From assembly GCA_002238525.1 (NCBI GenBank), contig MPMN01000002.1, positions 62,001 to 126,000 of the forward strand: a DNA stretch of 64,000 nucleotides, in the 5' to 3' direction. The notes beneath the pieces are model-generated. The model was not told the origin of the DNA. It saw only the letters and a list, made by a program, of their open reading frames with translations, and searched no databases. Below, piece after piece: positions 35,454 to 46,900 of the stretch. Position 1 is the stretch's first letter, and every line of letters starts with the position of its first letter. A program made the translations under genes and the position numbers. This DNA is from Flavobacteriaceae bacterium bin25 (GTDB lineage Bacteria > Bacteroidota > Bacteroidia > Flavobacteriales > Flavobacteriaceae).

Positions 35454-38400
35454 TCATCTATCTATAGATAAAAATTCTAAATCCCTATTATTAATGGCAA
35501 AGACCAGAGATGTTCCTTCAATATTGGCAAGTTGTATTAGTGCAATATGTTTGACTTCACCCTTTACGGAAATGCCACTTTCATGTGGAAATTGAGCCGT
35601 GAAATTACCGGACCCATCTCCCTTCATAAAAAGTCCATAACTAGCGTCGTTACGAGGAGTTTCCACTTCTGAGCCTAAAAGATTACCCGCCAATATCAAG
35701 TCCAAATTACCGTCATTGTCAAAATCTTCTGTGACAATAGCATTCACCGAGGATATTTGTGCTAATTCAGGTAAATTCCTAGCTATAAATCTACCTTCTC
35801 CAAGGTTCTCAAAATAACTCGTGGCAAAATTTTTCGCCTCATACTGAATAGCAGTATCAATATTTTCAAGACCATAGACATCCTTCAAGGACGCTTTTGC
35901 AAAAGCATCATACGTCTTGAACTTGTTCTTTATAAATGGCATTTGGTTTGATGAACATTCTCTTCCTCTTAATGGATATAGTTTCCCTTCTTCATAGAAA
36001 CCAAGAACTATGTCAAATGTCCCATTGCTATCAAAATCTTTTGCATAAATTTTAAAAGGTTGATCATAATCTGCTTTATACTTGTAATTTTCCCCCAGGT
36101 TTCCTCCCAAAAAGTCCAGGTCCCCATCATTATCAAAATCCCCATAGACCAATGTGTTCCACCATCCATTTTCATTTGCCAGTCCTGATGTCTCCGAAAT
36201 GTCAACAAATCTATTCCCTATGTTTTTCAATATCCTTATTGGCATCCACTCACCTGTGAACACAAGGTCTTCGTAGGCATCGTTATCAACATCTATCCAT
36301 ATGGCAGAGGTTACCATTCCAACCTCCGATAACATAGGAGCCATTTGCTTAGTGGCATCCCTAAAAGAAAATTCTCCCGTTTCACTTTCATTCAATAAAA
36401 GAGTACTGCTTACTGGTGATGGATACCTTCCTGGGACTTGCCTTCCACCGACAAAAAGATCTATATCGCCGTCCTTGTCAAAGTCACTGGGAACCACACA
36501 GGATCCACTTGATGCCACTACCGGAATTGTATTTGTTCTTCTATTAAAAATACCATCTACATTTTCATAAAAACGGTCATTGTAATAACTGCTTCCGGCC
36601 TCTTCTTCGTTGCCTCCACTTACCACATATAGATCAAGATCACCATCTCCGTCGGCGTCGAAGAAAGTAGCTCCGGTATCTTCATGACCCCTATCTCTTT
36701 CAAAATCGTTTGGAATAACGGTCTCAAACGTGCCGTTTTTATCCTGTATTTGCAGAACGGCATTTTGACCCTTGGCTCCCCCAATGTACATATCTTCTAA
36801 ACCATCACCATTGACATCCCCAATGGCCATTGCTGGTCCAAACTGAGACATTTTGTGGGGCAATAAACTTTCCCTTGCAAAATCATCAAAATGATTTTCT
36901 TTATGCTTATAATCGTTATCAACTTTTAGGGAACTAAAGAGTTTATCATTCTTTTCTATTTCCAATAGGGAATTTTTCTTTTGGAGGTCTTCTTTTTTTT
37001 GGACAACCAATTCTTGATTTACCTTAATATTTTCTATAATTTGAAGATCTCCATCGGGCCACACAATTTCTAAGGAGGTTGCTTTTTTCATTTTCCCCAA
37101 ACCAAAATGGACCACAGGCTCCATTGATGATTGATACCCCCTTGATAAAATCAACTCTTGGGTCTGTGTAATACCATCTTCAGTGGTAACACTTATTTTT
37201 GAACTCAACCCAAGGAAATTACTGGGGTCTCCTATCAATTTTAGACGAAGATAATTTTGCCCTTCAAATGTTTGTCTAGCCTTATTCTCAAAGACAAGTG
37301 CCTTGGCATCTTGATTATTGAACACCATATCTAGATCACCATCCCGATCAAAATCGGCATAGGCTACACCATGGGTATATCCTTTAAAACTTAGCCCCCA
37401 GTTCTTTCGTTCTTGATCCTTTTTGAACATTAATTTCCCTACATTGGCAAAAACATAGTTGTCAACAGGGTTTTCGGGTATAAAGTTTATCAGTTTGTGT
37501 TGATTTTGCGGGGTGATTTTCTTCTGAGCATATAGTCTATTTGAGAATAACAAATAATCATTATTGTTGACATTTCTTCTCATGCCATTACTTACGAACA
37601 AATCTTTCCGCCCATCATTATTCAAATCAACAAACAGGGATGCCCAGCTCCAGTCCGTATACCCAACACCAGACATTTCAGCTACATCACTAAAAGTTCC
37701 ATCACCATTATTCAGCTGAAGACAATTCCTCATGTATTGGTAATGCAGCCCTGAGGCTAAGGCCTCGTCAAAAATCGCCGTGTTCATCGGAGACATATTG
37801 GTCTTTTTCCCTATATTGTTGTCAGACATCATATCGCTCTGAAAAAGATCCACATAACCGTCGTTGTTGAAGTCTGCGGCATCCGTACCCATACCAAAAT
37901 TGGACGTGTGCGGAAAATATTTTTCTAATTCATCCTTAAATGTACCGTCGCGTTGGTTGATGTACAAAAAGTCCTTAGCGTTAAAGTCATTGGATACATA
38001 AATATCAAACCATCCATCCGAATTAAAATCTGATATGCTAGCATTTAAGCTAAGACCATAATTTAAGACCCCAGATTCTTCTGTGACATCAACAAATTTC
38101 CCCTCACCTTCATTTCGGTATAACCTATCACTTTCAGCATACTTGGGGTTTTCATTTTTCTCTTTGAAAAAGTAATTTGAATTGTGCAGGTTGAAGGGTG
38201 GATATACGGAAATGTACAAATCAAGGTCACCATCCCTATCGTAATCAAAAAAAACGCTCTGTACTGAATTGCTGTCATCATCTATACCATAGTCGGATGC
38301 CATCTCCTTAAAGGCCATATTACCCTGGTTCACATACAATAAATTGTTGCGTCTGCCCGGCGGGTCACTTACACTGACATAGATATCCAAAAGTCCATCA

Positions 38401-38825
38401 TTGTTTATATCCACCATAGTGACTCCCCTTGTCCACCTTACTACATCCAGTGCCCCTACCCCTGATTTTTCGGTCACATCCTCAAACTGCATATTTCCTC
38501 TATTCTTGTACAGTCTGTTCTTAACCATATTACCACTAAAGTATATATCTGCCAGACCATCATTGTCCAAATCACCTACGGCAACTCCTCCTCCTGAATA
38601 GATATTTGGGTAAGTAAAATAATTGAGATTTTTCCCCTCGGTTATTTTATTTTCAAACTGAATGCCACTATGTGAAGGATCTACCAATGAGAAGTTGAGA
38701 TCACCAATCGGTTCTAGTTTTTCAAAATCATCACTTTTATTCTTGCATGAAACGATAACCGCCATAAGCAGAATGCACTCCATCCCTTTTTGAAAAATTA
38801 ACCTGATGCTGTTTTGCATACCCAT
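35454..38825 (-). CDS. Giant FG-GAP/VCBS-ASPIC lipoprotein (second of pair)
   Basis: A 1123-residue lipoprotein: hydrophobic leader and lipobox ending at about Cys27 (VIVSCKNKSD). The body consists of about a dozen FG-GAP/VCBS repeats, each with a calcium-binding turn such as DLDNDGLADIYF, DINNDGLLDIYV and DGDLDLYI. The middle holds an ASPIC/UnbV-type segment (LEIVWPDGDLQ, GLGKMKKATSL). The propellers would sit on the cell surface or in the periplasm, bind calcium and interact with large ligands. It is about 40-50 percent similar by eye to the upstream gene (38938-42282), so the pair arose by duplication. It follows the SusC-SusD genes on the same strand; ligand unknown. Confidence 0.85.
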   Translation of the reverse strand: MGMQNSIRLIFQKGMECILLMAVIVSCKNKSDDFEKLEPIGDLNFSLVDPSHSGIQFENKITEGKNLNYFTYPNIYSGGGVAVGDLDNDGLADIYFSGNMVKNRLYKNRGNMQFEDVTEKSGVGALDVVRWTRGVTMVDINNDGLLDIYVSVSDPPGRRNNLLYVNQGNMAFKEMASDYGIDDDSNSVQSVFFDYDRDGDLDLYISVYPPFNLHNSNYFFKEKNENPKYAESDRLYRNEGEGKFVDVTEESGVLNYGLSLNASISDFNSDGWFDIYVSNDFNAKDFLYINQRDGTFKDELEKYFPHTSNFGMGTDAADFNNDGYVDLFQSDMMSDNNIGKKTNMSPMNTAIFDEALASGLHYQYMRNCLQLNNGDGTFSDVAEMSGVGYTDWSWASLFVDLNNDGRKDLFVSNGMRRNVNNNDYLLFSNRLYAQKKITPQNQHKLINFIPENPVDNYVFANVGKLMFKKDQERKNWGLSFKGYTHGVAYADFDRDGDLDMVFNNQDAKALVFENKARQTFEGQNYLRLKLIGDPSNFLGLSSKISVTTEDGITQTQELILSRGYQSSMEPVVHFGLGKMKKATSLEIVWPDGDLQIIENIKVNQELVVQKKEDLQKKNSLLEIEKNDKLFSSLKVDNDYKHKENHFDDFARESLLPHKMSQFGPAMAIGDVNGDGLEDMYIGGAKGQNAVLQIQDKNGTFETVIPNDFERDRGHEDTGATFFDADGDGDLDLYVVSGGNEEEAGSSYYNDRFYENVDGIFNRRTNTIPVVASSGSCVVPSDFDKDGDIDLFVGGRQVPGRYPSPVSSTLLLNESETGEFSFRDATKQMAPMLSEVGMVTSAIWIDVDNDAYEDLVFTGEWMPIRILKNIGNRFVDISETSGLANENGWWNTLVYGDFDNDGDLDFLGGNLGENYKYKADYDQPFKIYAKDFDSNGTFDIVLGFYEEGKLYPLRGRECSSNQMPFIKNKFKTYDAFAKASLKDVYGLENIDTAIQYEAKNFATSYFENLGEGRFIARNLPELAQISSVNAIVTEDFDNDGNLDLILAGNLLGSEVETPRNDASYGLFMKGDGSGNFTAQFPHESGISVKGEVKHIALIQLANIEGTSLVFAINNRDLEFLSIDR

Positions 38826-38937
38826 TTGGTCCTAATCGTTAAATTTATTCAACAATCGAAATTAAATGTTCCGAATAGAGCCTCGGAAAACTACTAATGT
38901 TCTTTTCTTTTAATGTCAGATGGATCTACCCATAGGA

Positions 38938-41900
38938 TTATTTACTATTGTATTCCACAAACTGTAAAGGTGCATTGTTCTTGGCAATGCCGAGCATATT
39001 ATTTTTATTATCCTTTGTTCCCACCTTGGCAATATGTCTTACAACCCCATCTACCAAAATCCCCAATTGATTTGGTTCTATAACCTCAAAATCTCCTTTA
39101 CCATCGCCTAGAAGCATCACCCCAAAACCAGCATCGTTTCTAATAGTTTCTACTTCGACTCCATAATTATTACCTGCCATAAAGGCATCAGTATTACCAT
39201 CTTGGTCAAAATCATCTATATAGATAGAATTCACACACGAGATTTGAACCCTATTGTCCAAGGGTACTATTTTAAACTTCCCATTTCCTAAATTCTCTAT
39301 GTATGATGTGGCAAAATTTTTCGCTTTAAAATTCAATGCATTTTCAAGTCTCTCCCCTCCGTATACCTCAATCAAAGAGGCTTTTGCATAAGAATCGTAA
39401 TTTGGAAATTTCTTTTTGATAAATGGCATTTGGTCAGAGGAACATTGTCTACCCCTTAAAGGGAAAAGTTTATCTTGATTGTAATAGCCCAAAACAATAT
39501 CAAGGGTTCTACTTTCATCAAAATCGGCAGCGTAAATCTCAAAAGGAGTTTTCTTAGTAGCCTTATATTTGTAGTTCAGCCCAAGATTTCCAACTAGAAA
39601 ATCTACATCTCCGTCTTGATCAAAATCACCACCCCCAATGCTGTACCACCAACCTGTCTCATCTGCCAAACCTGTAGTTTCAGAAATATCTTTGAAACCG
39701 TGATTGGTATTTTGGAACATTTTAATGCCCATCCATTCCCCAACTAGGACCAGGTCAATGTTCGAATCACCATTGAAATCGGTCCATACGGCATCGGTAA
39801 CCATTCCGATATCTTGAAGTTCTGGCATCATTTCACTAGTAACATCGGTAAAAGAAATATTTCCTTCCTCGCTTTCATTTTTGAGCAATACACTAGAGGT
39901 AGGGAAAGGATATTCCCCAGGTTGTTGTCTTCCACCAATAAAAAGATCAAAATCACCATCGGCATCAAAATCCCCTGCTTTTACACACGAGCTACTAATA
40001 GTTAGATTTGGAAGGTCTATAAATTTTGAAAAAACGCCTTTTCCATCATTTACGTATAACCTGTCCTGGTACCATTCTGAACCCTTAGCATATTCATTAC
40101 CGCCACTTGTCACAAAAAGATCAAGATCATCATCGGCATCTACGTCAAAAAACAGAGCAGAAGCATCCTCATACTTATCTTCGGCTTGGAAAACGGTTTG
40201 TGCAGAAAATAAAAAGCCACCATCATTTTGCTGAATATAGAGACCAGGGGCATCATCTTTTGAAGCACCATAATAAATATCGTCCAATCCATCACCATTT
40301 ACATCCCCTGAGGCGAAGGCCGGCCCCATTTCAGACATCTTGTGGGGCAAAAGAGATTCCCTTTCGAAATCATTAAACTTGTTCTCTTTATGTTTTTTGT
40401 TGAAATTAATCTTGTCCGACACATCGGTAAATAGTGTTCTTGATGCCCGTTCTTGTTGATCCGAAGTCTTGGAGTTGGCATAGTTGACATAGAATGTCTT
40501 ATCAACCTCAAGGTCATTGATTATTTGTACTCTTCCATCTGGCCAAACCACCTTAAGCCTATCCAAATTTTTCTTGTTACCTACCCCAAAATGGATTGTA
40601 GGGTCCAAAGAAGACTGAAATCCGCGCGTCAAATAATGCTCATGGTATTGCAGCTGACCGTCATACTCCAAGTACAGCTTTGTCCCAATACCGAATGGGT
40701 TATCCTTTGTTCCCTTTAGCCGAACCATCAAAAAATTATTGGTAGATATTTCGTTGGAATTGTTCTTATACAAAAAAGCGTAGTCGTCCATATTATTAAC
40801 CACAATATCCAAATCTCCATCGTTGTCCAAATCTGCAAAAGATGCTCCGTTAGAATAACTTTCAGTTTCCAAGCCCCATTCGCGGTTCATTTTCTGAAAA
40901 CTTAAATCCCCTCTGTTAAGAAATACCGAATTTGTCGCAGGTCTATGAGGTATGAATTGTGTCAATCTATGTAACATCGAATCTTGGTCAATTTCCCGAT
41001 CAGCATTTTGCAGAATCATTTTTTCCTTAAACTGTAAAAAGTCATTGTTCCTAAAGTCCCTTTTTATTCCGTTGGTAATAAATAAATCTTTAAAACCATC
41101 ATTATCTAGGTCGTTCAATAACACAGCCCAGCTCCAATCAGAATTGGAAATTCCAGCTAAATGAGCCACTTCACTAAATGAGCCATTTCCATTATTAAGC
41201 TGCAAACTATTGAACATATATTGATGGTGAAAACCGCTTTCCACTGCCAGCCAGAACCTTTCCGGGTCCATCCCACTCATACTGGATTTTATCCTATAAT
41301 TATCATCCGCTACCATATCAACGGAAAAAATATCCAAAAGCCCATCGTTATTATAGTCGGCCACGTCTACTCCCATGGAATAAAAAGACATGTGTTTTAA
41401 TTGTTCCTTGCTTTTTTCAGAAAATGTGCCATTTCGGTTGTTGATATATAGATAGTCATATTCGTCATAATCGTTGGAAACATAAAGATCTGGCCAGCCA
41501 TCATTGTTCAGATCACCCGCTGCAACGCCGAGACCATAGCCTATTTCATTTCCATAAATTCCTGATTTTTCACTAACATCCACAAATTTTCCATCGTCAT
41601 TTCGATAAAGTTTATCCCCTACCAACTTATCTCTTTTATTTCTATCAAAGCCAACAAAACTTTTGGTGACCACATTGTGGTTCAGTAAAAACATATCAAG
41701 GTCACCATCCTTATCATAATCAAAAAATAGGGATTGGGTTGAATAACTGGCATCTGCTAGACCATATTCCTTACCCATTTCCTTAAATTGTGGAATATTC
41801 TTGTCATTGGATCCAAGGTTGACAAACAATTTATTTGTTCTTTGATCCTCATCCAATCTACCAGACCTACACACGTATATATCAAGCAAGCCATCGGCAT

Positions 41901-42282
41901 TCACATCTGCCATTGTAACTCCAGTTGTCCAACTGGGCGTATCCATGATCGCTGCTTCATTGGTGATATCTTTAAACTTCAAACCTCCCATATTCATATA
42001 AAGTTTGTTGGGAGAAACGGAAGCTGTAAAGAAAATATCGGGCAGATTATCGTTATTCAAATCTCCAATGGCAACACCGCCACCATTATAGTAGTATTCA
42101 TAAGAAAGCCCATTCATTGTCTTTGATTCGGGGACTGGGTTTCTAAAAGCCAATCCACTTGTTGTATACGGTACAAGTTCAAAGCGTTTTTTTTCTTGAG
42201 TTACCTCATTGTTGTTTTTCCTACTATCCTTACAAGTAACCAAAGAGAGTAAAACAACAAACGGTAGAATACTTCTTTTCAT
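38938..42282 (-). CDS. Giant FG-GAP/VCBS-ASPIC lipoprotein (first of pair)
   Basis: A 1114-residue lipoprotein with leader LPFVVLLSLVTC and the same layout as the downstream paralogue. FG-GAP/VCBS repeats with calcium loops (DLNNDNLPDIFF, DVNADGLLDIYV, DFDADGDFDLFI) run through most of the length, with an ASPIC/UnbV-like segment near the middle (LKVVWPDGRVQI). It starts 155 bases after the SusD stop and just past a strong intrinsic terminator. The intergenic gap to the next paralogue is 112 bases. The pair is probably expressed at a lower level than SusC/SusD, by partial read-through. Confidence 0.85.
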   Translation of the reverse strand: MKRSILPFVVLLSLVTCKDSRKNNNEVTQEKKRFELVPYTTSGLAFRNPVPESKTMNGLSYEYYYNGGGVAIGDLNNDNLPDIFFTASVSPNKLYMNMGGLKFKDITNEAAIMDTPSWTTGVTMADVNADGLLDIYVCRSGRLDEDQRTNKLFVNLGSNDKNIPQFKEMGKEYGLADASYSTQSLFFDYDKDGDLDMFLLNHNVVTKSFVGFDRNKRDKLVGDKLYRNDDGKFVDVSEKSGIYGNEIGYGLGVAAGDLNNDGWPDLYVSNDYDEYDYLYINNRNGTFSEKSKEQLKHMSFYSMGVDVADYNNDGLLDIFSVDMVADDNYRIKSSMSGMDPERFWLAVESGFHHQYMFNSLQLNNGNGSFSEVAHLAGISNSDWSWAVLLNDLDNDGFKDLFITNGIKRDFRNNDFLQFKEKMILQNADREIDQDSMLHRLTQFIPHRPATNSVFLNRGDLSFQKMNREWGLETESYSNGASFADLDNDGDLDIVVNNMDDYAFLYKNNSNEISTNNFLMVRLKGTKDNPFGIGTKLYLEYDGQLQYHEHYLTRGFQSSLDPTIHFGVGNKKNLDRLKVVWPDGRVQIINDLEVDKTFYVNYANSKTSDQQERASRTLFTDVSDKINFNKKHKENKFNDFERESLLPHKMSEMGPAFASGDVNGDGLDDIYYGASKDDAPGLYIQQNDGGFLFSAQTVFQAEDKYEDASALFFDVDADDDLDLFVTSGGNEYAKGSEWYQDRLYVNDGKGVFSKFIDLPNLTISSSCVKAGDFDADGDFDLFIGGRQQPGEYPFPTSSVLLKNESEEGNISFTDVTSEMMPELQDIGMVTDAVWTDFNGDSNIDLVLVGEWMGIKMFQNTNHGFKDISETTGLADETGWWYSIGGGDFDQDGDVDFLVGNLGLNYKYKATKKTPFEIYAADFDESRTLDIVLGYYNQDKLFPLRGRQCSSDQMPFIKKKFPNYDSYAKASLIEVYGGERLENALNFKAKNFATSYIENLGNGKFKIVPLDNRVQISCVNSIYIDDFDQDGNTDAFMAGNNYGVEVETIRNDAGFGVMLLGDGKGDFEVIEPNQLGILVDGVVRHIAKVGTKDNKNNMLGIAKNNAPLQFVEYNSK

Positions 42283-42317
42283 ACTCTAAATCTCAATTTT
42301 TCGACTGCTATTGTTTG

Positions 42318-42351
42318 AAAAAAAGAAGCCCTATTTCAAAAGTAGGGCTTC
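42318..42351 (-). terminator. Strong intrinsic terminator after SusD
   Basis: A perfect 9-base-pair stem (GAAGCCCTA with TAGGGCTTC, 9-base loop) followed on the minus strand by seven T. It stands between the SusD stop and the first VCBS gene and would attenuate transcription of the VCBS pair. Confidence 0.85.
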
Positions 42352-42436
42352 ATAGCAAATTAGTTCAAACTGCTCATATGTTGATAATTACACAACTCAA
42401 ACCGATAAAAATTTAACATTAAATTTTTAAAATATT

Positions 42437-43966
42437 TTAGTATCCAGGATTTTGATCCAATGTCCCATCAGAGAAATCAATTTGTCTTTGTGGGATTGGC
42501 AGCACCTCATCTTTTCCAGATTTGAAATTTTCAAATTCTGTGAGAGGTGAATCTATACCTGCTTTGGAGGCATACCATTCTGATGCGATACCCCATCGTC
42601 TTAGTGCATATCCGAATCGAGCTTCTAATGCTAGCTCCACACGATACTCGTGATAAAGTGCCTCCCAAGCCTGTTGATCCGTTAAGGTTCCAGGGTCTAA
42701 TAATGGTAAATCTACCGAAGGCCTCGCCCGAACCCTATTGATCTGTTCTACTGCTGCATCCTTTTGCCCATTACGTAACAATGCTTCTGCATATAGCAAG
42801 ATGACTTCAGCATAACGAATTTCATGAAAATTCTGAGGAGCATAATTAATTCCTACTGTGGTTCCACTGGGCGGATCTGTAACATATTTTCTCGTTCCAA
42901 AACCCGTGCCGTTTACTCTATCTTCAAAAGTGATTACAGAACCATTATTTTTGGTAAAAGTATCACCAATTTCAAATACGGTAGCAGATTTTCTTGAATC
43001 CCCTTCTTCGTATTCATTCACTAAATCTGGCAAGGGTCGCACAAAGCCCCATCCACCATTTGGTACCATACCTTCACCATTAGGTCCATATATCAAAGAC
43101 AAAGACGACCCTGTATTTTCACCAGTTACTGCTGCAAACTGGATTTCAAAAACCGATTCTGAACTGTTCTCATTACTACCATCAAACAAACTAGTATATT
43201 CGTCTACGAGGGAATATCCCATACCTTCAATTTCCTGGGCCTTAGCCAATGCTGCTGGGTAATCCTTTTGCCAGAGCAAAACTTTCAGCAACAATGCTTT
43301 GGCCGCTCCTCTTGTTGCCCTACCCACATCATCACCCGAATAGCTTGTAGGCAACATACTCTCAGCTTTTTCCAAATCGGACTTCACCAAAGCCAAAATC
43401 TCCTCTTTGGTAGAGCGAGGAATAACAAAATCCTCCTCCTGGCCAGGATCTAATAATCTATCTACAATAGGAACTCCTCCGTACCACATTGTCAGATAAT
43501 GGTAATAAAGGCCTCTAAGAAAATAGGCTTCTCCTATTATTCGATCACGAACTCCAGAATCTATGTTCTCTATTTCAGATACATTTTGTATCACCTGATT
43601 GCAACGCTGGATTCCTACATAACCCCTCCACCAATTGTGGTTGGCCAAATTATCTGTAGGCTGTATTGTAAAAGTACGGACAATACCGAAAGTAGACACC
43701 AAATCCGGATGTTCATGTACATTACCAGACCACATCAGTCCAGTAGCATCATAAGCATTGACATCGTTTCTCCCACCATGCTTAAATCTTTTTAATTCTT
43801 CATAGGCAGCATTAACAGCCAACAATGCATCTTGCTCGCTAGTAAAGAACGCATCTGAAGATGTTACCGCAAAGGGTTGCTTGTCCAAAAATTCGTCAGT
43901 ACATGATGATACCAATAGAATCACCATGGCGAGTATCGTTAGACCATTATATTTTTTCATAATCAT
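42437..43966 (-). CDS. SusD/RagB-family nutrient-binding outer-membrane lipoprotein
   Basis: A 509-residue SusD-type lipoprotein. The signal peptide ends in VSSC (lipobox; Cys near residue 22). The typical N-terminal TPR-containing SusD fold follows (KQPFAVTSSDAFFTSEQDALLAVNAAYEEL), then RGLYYHYLTMWYGGVPIV and the conserved C-terminal region (EIRYAEVILLYAEALLR, FGYALRRWG, PQRQIDFSDGTLDQNPGY). It caps the SusC barrel and captures the ligand. It starts 7 bases after the SusC stop. Ligand is not evident. Confidence 0.94.
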   Translation of the reverse strand: MIMKKYNGLTILAMVILLVSSCTDEFLDKQPFAVTSSDAFFTSEQDALLAVNAAYEELKRFKHGGRNDVNAYDATGLMWSGNVHEHPDLVSTFGIVRTFTIQPTDNLANHNWWRGYVGIQRCNQVIQNVSEIENIDSGVRDRIIGEAYFLRGLYYHYLTMWYGGVPIVDRLLDPGQEEDFVIPRSTKEEILALVKSDLEKAESMLPTSYSGDDVGRATRGAAKALLLKVLLWQKDYPAALAKAQEIEGMGYSLVDEYTSLFDGSNENSSESVFEIQFAAVTGENTGSSLSLIYGPNGEGMVPNGGWGFVRPLPDLVNEYEEGDSRKSATVFEIGDTFTKNNGSVITFEDRVNGTGFGTRKYVTDPPSGTTVGINYAPQNFHEIRYAEVILLYAEALLRNGQKDAAVEQINRVRARPSVDLPLLDPGTLTDQQAWEALYHEYRVELALEARFGYALRRWGIASEWYASKAGIDSPLTEFENFKSGKDEVLPIPQRQIDFSDGTLDQNPGY

Positions 43967-43972
43967 TTTTTT

Positions 43973-46900
43973 TTAGAATGTTGCGTTTACACCGAAATAA
44001 ATTGATCCAGCTACAGGATATCCTGTATAACCGGTTTGCGGATCAAAACCGTTAAAATCACTAAAGGTAAACAGGTTTTGGCCAGCTGTATATATCCTCA
44101 AATTGGTCAGCCCCCAATCTTCTATCAAGTTTTGGGGCAATCTATATCCCAACTGAATGTTCTGAATCCTAAAATAATCTGTATCTTCCAAGTAAAGGGT
44201 TGAGAACCGCCGGTTGGTATTGGGATCACCTTTAACTATACGGGGCAAGAAATTACTAGTTCCTTCTCCACGCCATCTGTTTAATAATGCCGCACCAGTG
44301 ATTTCCAGAGGACGTATGAAATTGTGATATCCAAAGAAAGGATCCCATGCAATATCACCTCCAGCTTGACCCACTCCCAAAATATTAAGGTCAAAGTTTT
44401 TGTATTCCAACAATATGCTTACCCCAAAATCATGTGGTGGTAACGAATTTCCGATCCAATCTCGATCATCTGCATCAATTTTCCCATCACCGTTCAAATC
44501 CTTAAAACGGACATCCCCTGGGGCTGTATTCGGTAGTTGAGTGGCATGGGCATCTACCTCTGCTTGGTTTTGAAAGATTCCATCAGCTACCCATCCAATT
44601 CTTCGGGAGAGCGGTTGCCCCACTCTTGACTTTCCTATGGAAGAATCCCTTAAATCCTCAGAGGGGCTCAAGGTAACCACCTCATTTTTGACATAAGCGT
44701 AGTTAGGACTGATTTCAAAATATAGTTCACCAATATCATCGGCGTACGTAAAGGCGATTTCAATTCCGGAATTACGAATATGTGATGTATTTTGGAATGC
44801 CGGTGGCAAACCGAATAGGGCTGTAAACTCGGGCTGTACAATAATTCCTTCGGTATCCTTTTTAAAATAATCAAGGGTCAACGATAGCCTATTGTCAAAT
44901 AAATTAGCATCTAGACCAATGTTTGTCGTCGTAGAGACTTCCCATTGTAGCGCGCTATTCTGAATCCTATCTGCTACAACATTGGGGACCTGGTTTTGAT
45001 TAACTCCTAAAATATATGGGGTATTATTGGGCACAAATGAAGATTGATAAGGGTAATCCGAAGTTCTTTCATTACCAATTTCTCCCCAGCCACCTCTAAC
45101 TTTCAATCGATCAATAAAGAGTACATCAAAAAAAGATTCCTCGCTGATTACCCAACCAGCTGATACTGACGGAAAAGTAGCATCCCTAAAATCGGGGTGT
45201 ATTCTGGAAGAATTATCCCTTCTTACTGTTCCAGTCAGCAGATACTTTCCTTTGTAATTATAATTCAATCTTCCCACTAGGGATGAAATGGCCCATTGTC
45301 TCCTTCCATTATTACCTGTCAGCTCATCCAATGACAAGGATGCGTCTATCACATGGAGGCTGGGATCATTCGTCAAAAAGTCACGGGCAAACAATCCATA
45401 ATTTACAAAATCCGATTCTTGGGCTGTATATAATAGGATAGCATCCAAGGTATGTTCTCCAAAAGCCTTTCTGTATGAAAGCTGATTGTCCCAGTTCCAA
45501 ACAAACAATCTATCGGTACCTACGCCCAAACTATTGTTGGGTCTATTATTGACATTGTTACCATCCGTTGGATAGAGTGCTATTGGACTAAAGTTTTTGG
45601 AATTATTGGATGAGTATTCCACTCCAAAAGTGGTTTTGAGCTTTAATCCCTGTAAAATCTCATATTCACCAGAGACATTTCCAATTCCTCTTAAATTGCC
45701 CTGATCATATCCATTGTTTTCCAATTCAACCAAAGGATGTCCTAAGGTAAAACCGGGTCCCGCAAAAACTAAATTGCCCTCAGCATCACGCACCGCAAGG
45801 TTTTTGGGATACTGAAAAGCACGATATACGATACCGCCTTCAGATGTTCGAGCTCGCTGACCATAGGTAATATCTAGTGAAGAGGTCAACTCAAACTGCC
45901 TGCCTACATTTATATCATTATTTACCCTAAAGCTGTATCGATCAAACGAAGTAGTCTTTAATAAGCCTTCTTGATGAAAATAACCAGCTTGAACAGCATA
46001 CCTATTGTTTTCACTTCCTCCCCTCACCGCTAAATGAAAGTTTTGTTGAGATCCCGTTCTAAAAACCTCATCCAACCAATTCGTATCACCGGCTACTGCT
46101 GGAGTTAATGGGTTTGGTTCTTCACCTGCATTAATATACCATTCTTGATTTAGAGTTACATAATCTTCCGCATTCAACAACCCAACTTCATTGGTCATAT
46201 TGTCAAAAGAATAATAAGAACTAAACTCTATAGTAGGCTTGCCTACTATACCTCTTTTAGTAGTAATCAACACTACACCCGCCGCAGCTCTACTTCCATA
46301 GATTGCCGCTGCAGAAGCATCTTTTAGTACCGTTATAGATTCAATATCGTTAGGATTTAAAAACGATATACCAGTAGAAACTATCTGACCATCAATTACA
46401 TACAGCGGTTCATTAGAGTTTCTAGAGGTGGTTCCACGAATTCTAATTGATGGTGCCGCACCAGGGCTACTTCCTGTATTTACCACGCGCACCCCTGCAA
46501 TTCGTCCTTGTAGTGCTAAAGTAGAATTCCCTCCGGTGGCATTGTCTTTAAAGTCATCGGATGAAATCTGCTTCACAGAACCAGTTAGGTCTTTGGCCTG
46601 TTGCGTGCCATAGCCAACAATCACAACCTCTTCTAGTCCAGATGTTGATTTCTCTAAAGATATGGATATATATGTCTGGTCACTGATAGACGTTTCTACG
46701 GTTGTGAACCCGACATACGAGATGACTAGTGTAGCATTCTGGTCGCTGACTACAAAGCTGAAGTTACCATTAAAATCCGTTTGAGTTCCGTTGCTAGTAC
46801 CCTTTTCGAGAATAGTTGCTCCGGGTAAAGGAATTCCATCTTGGTCAATAACAGTCCCAGAAACTTCTTGTCCTTGATAAGCATCAAGGCTTAATTCTAA

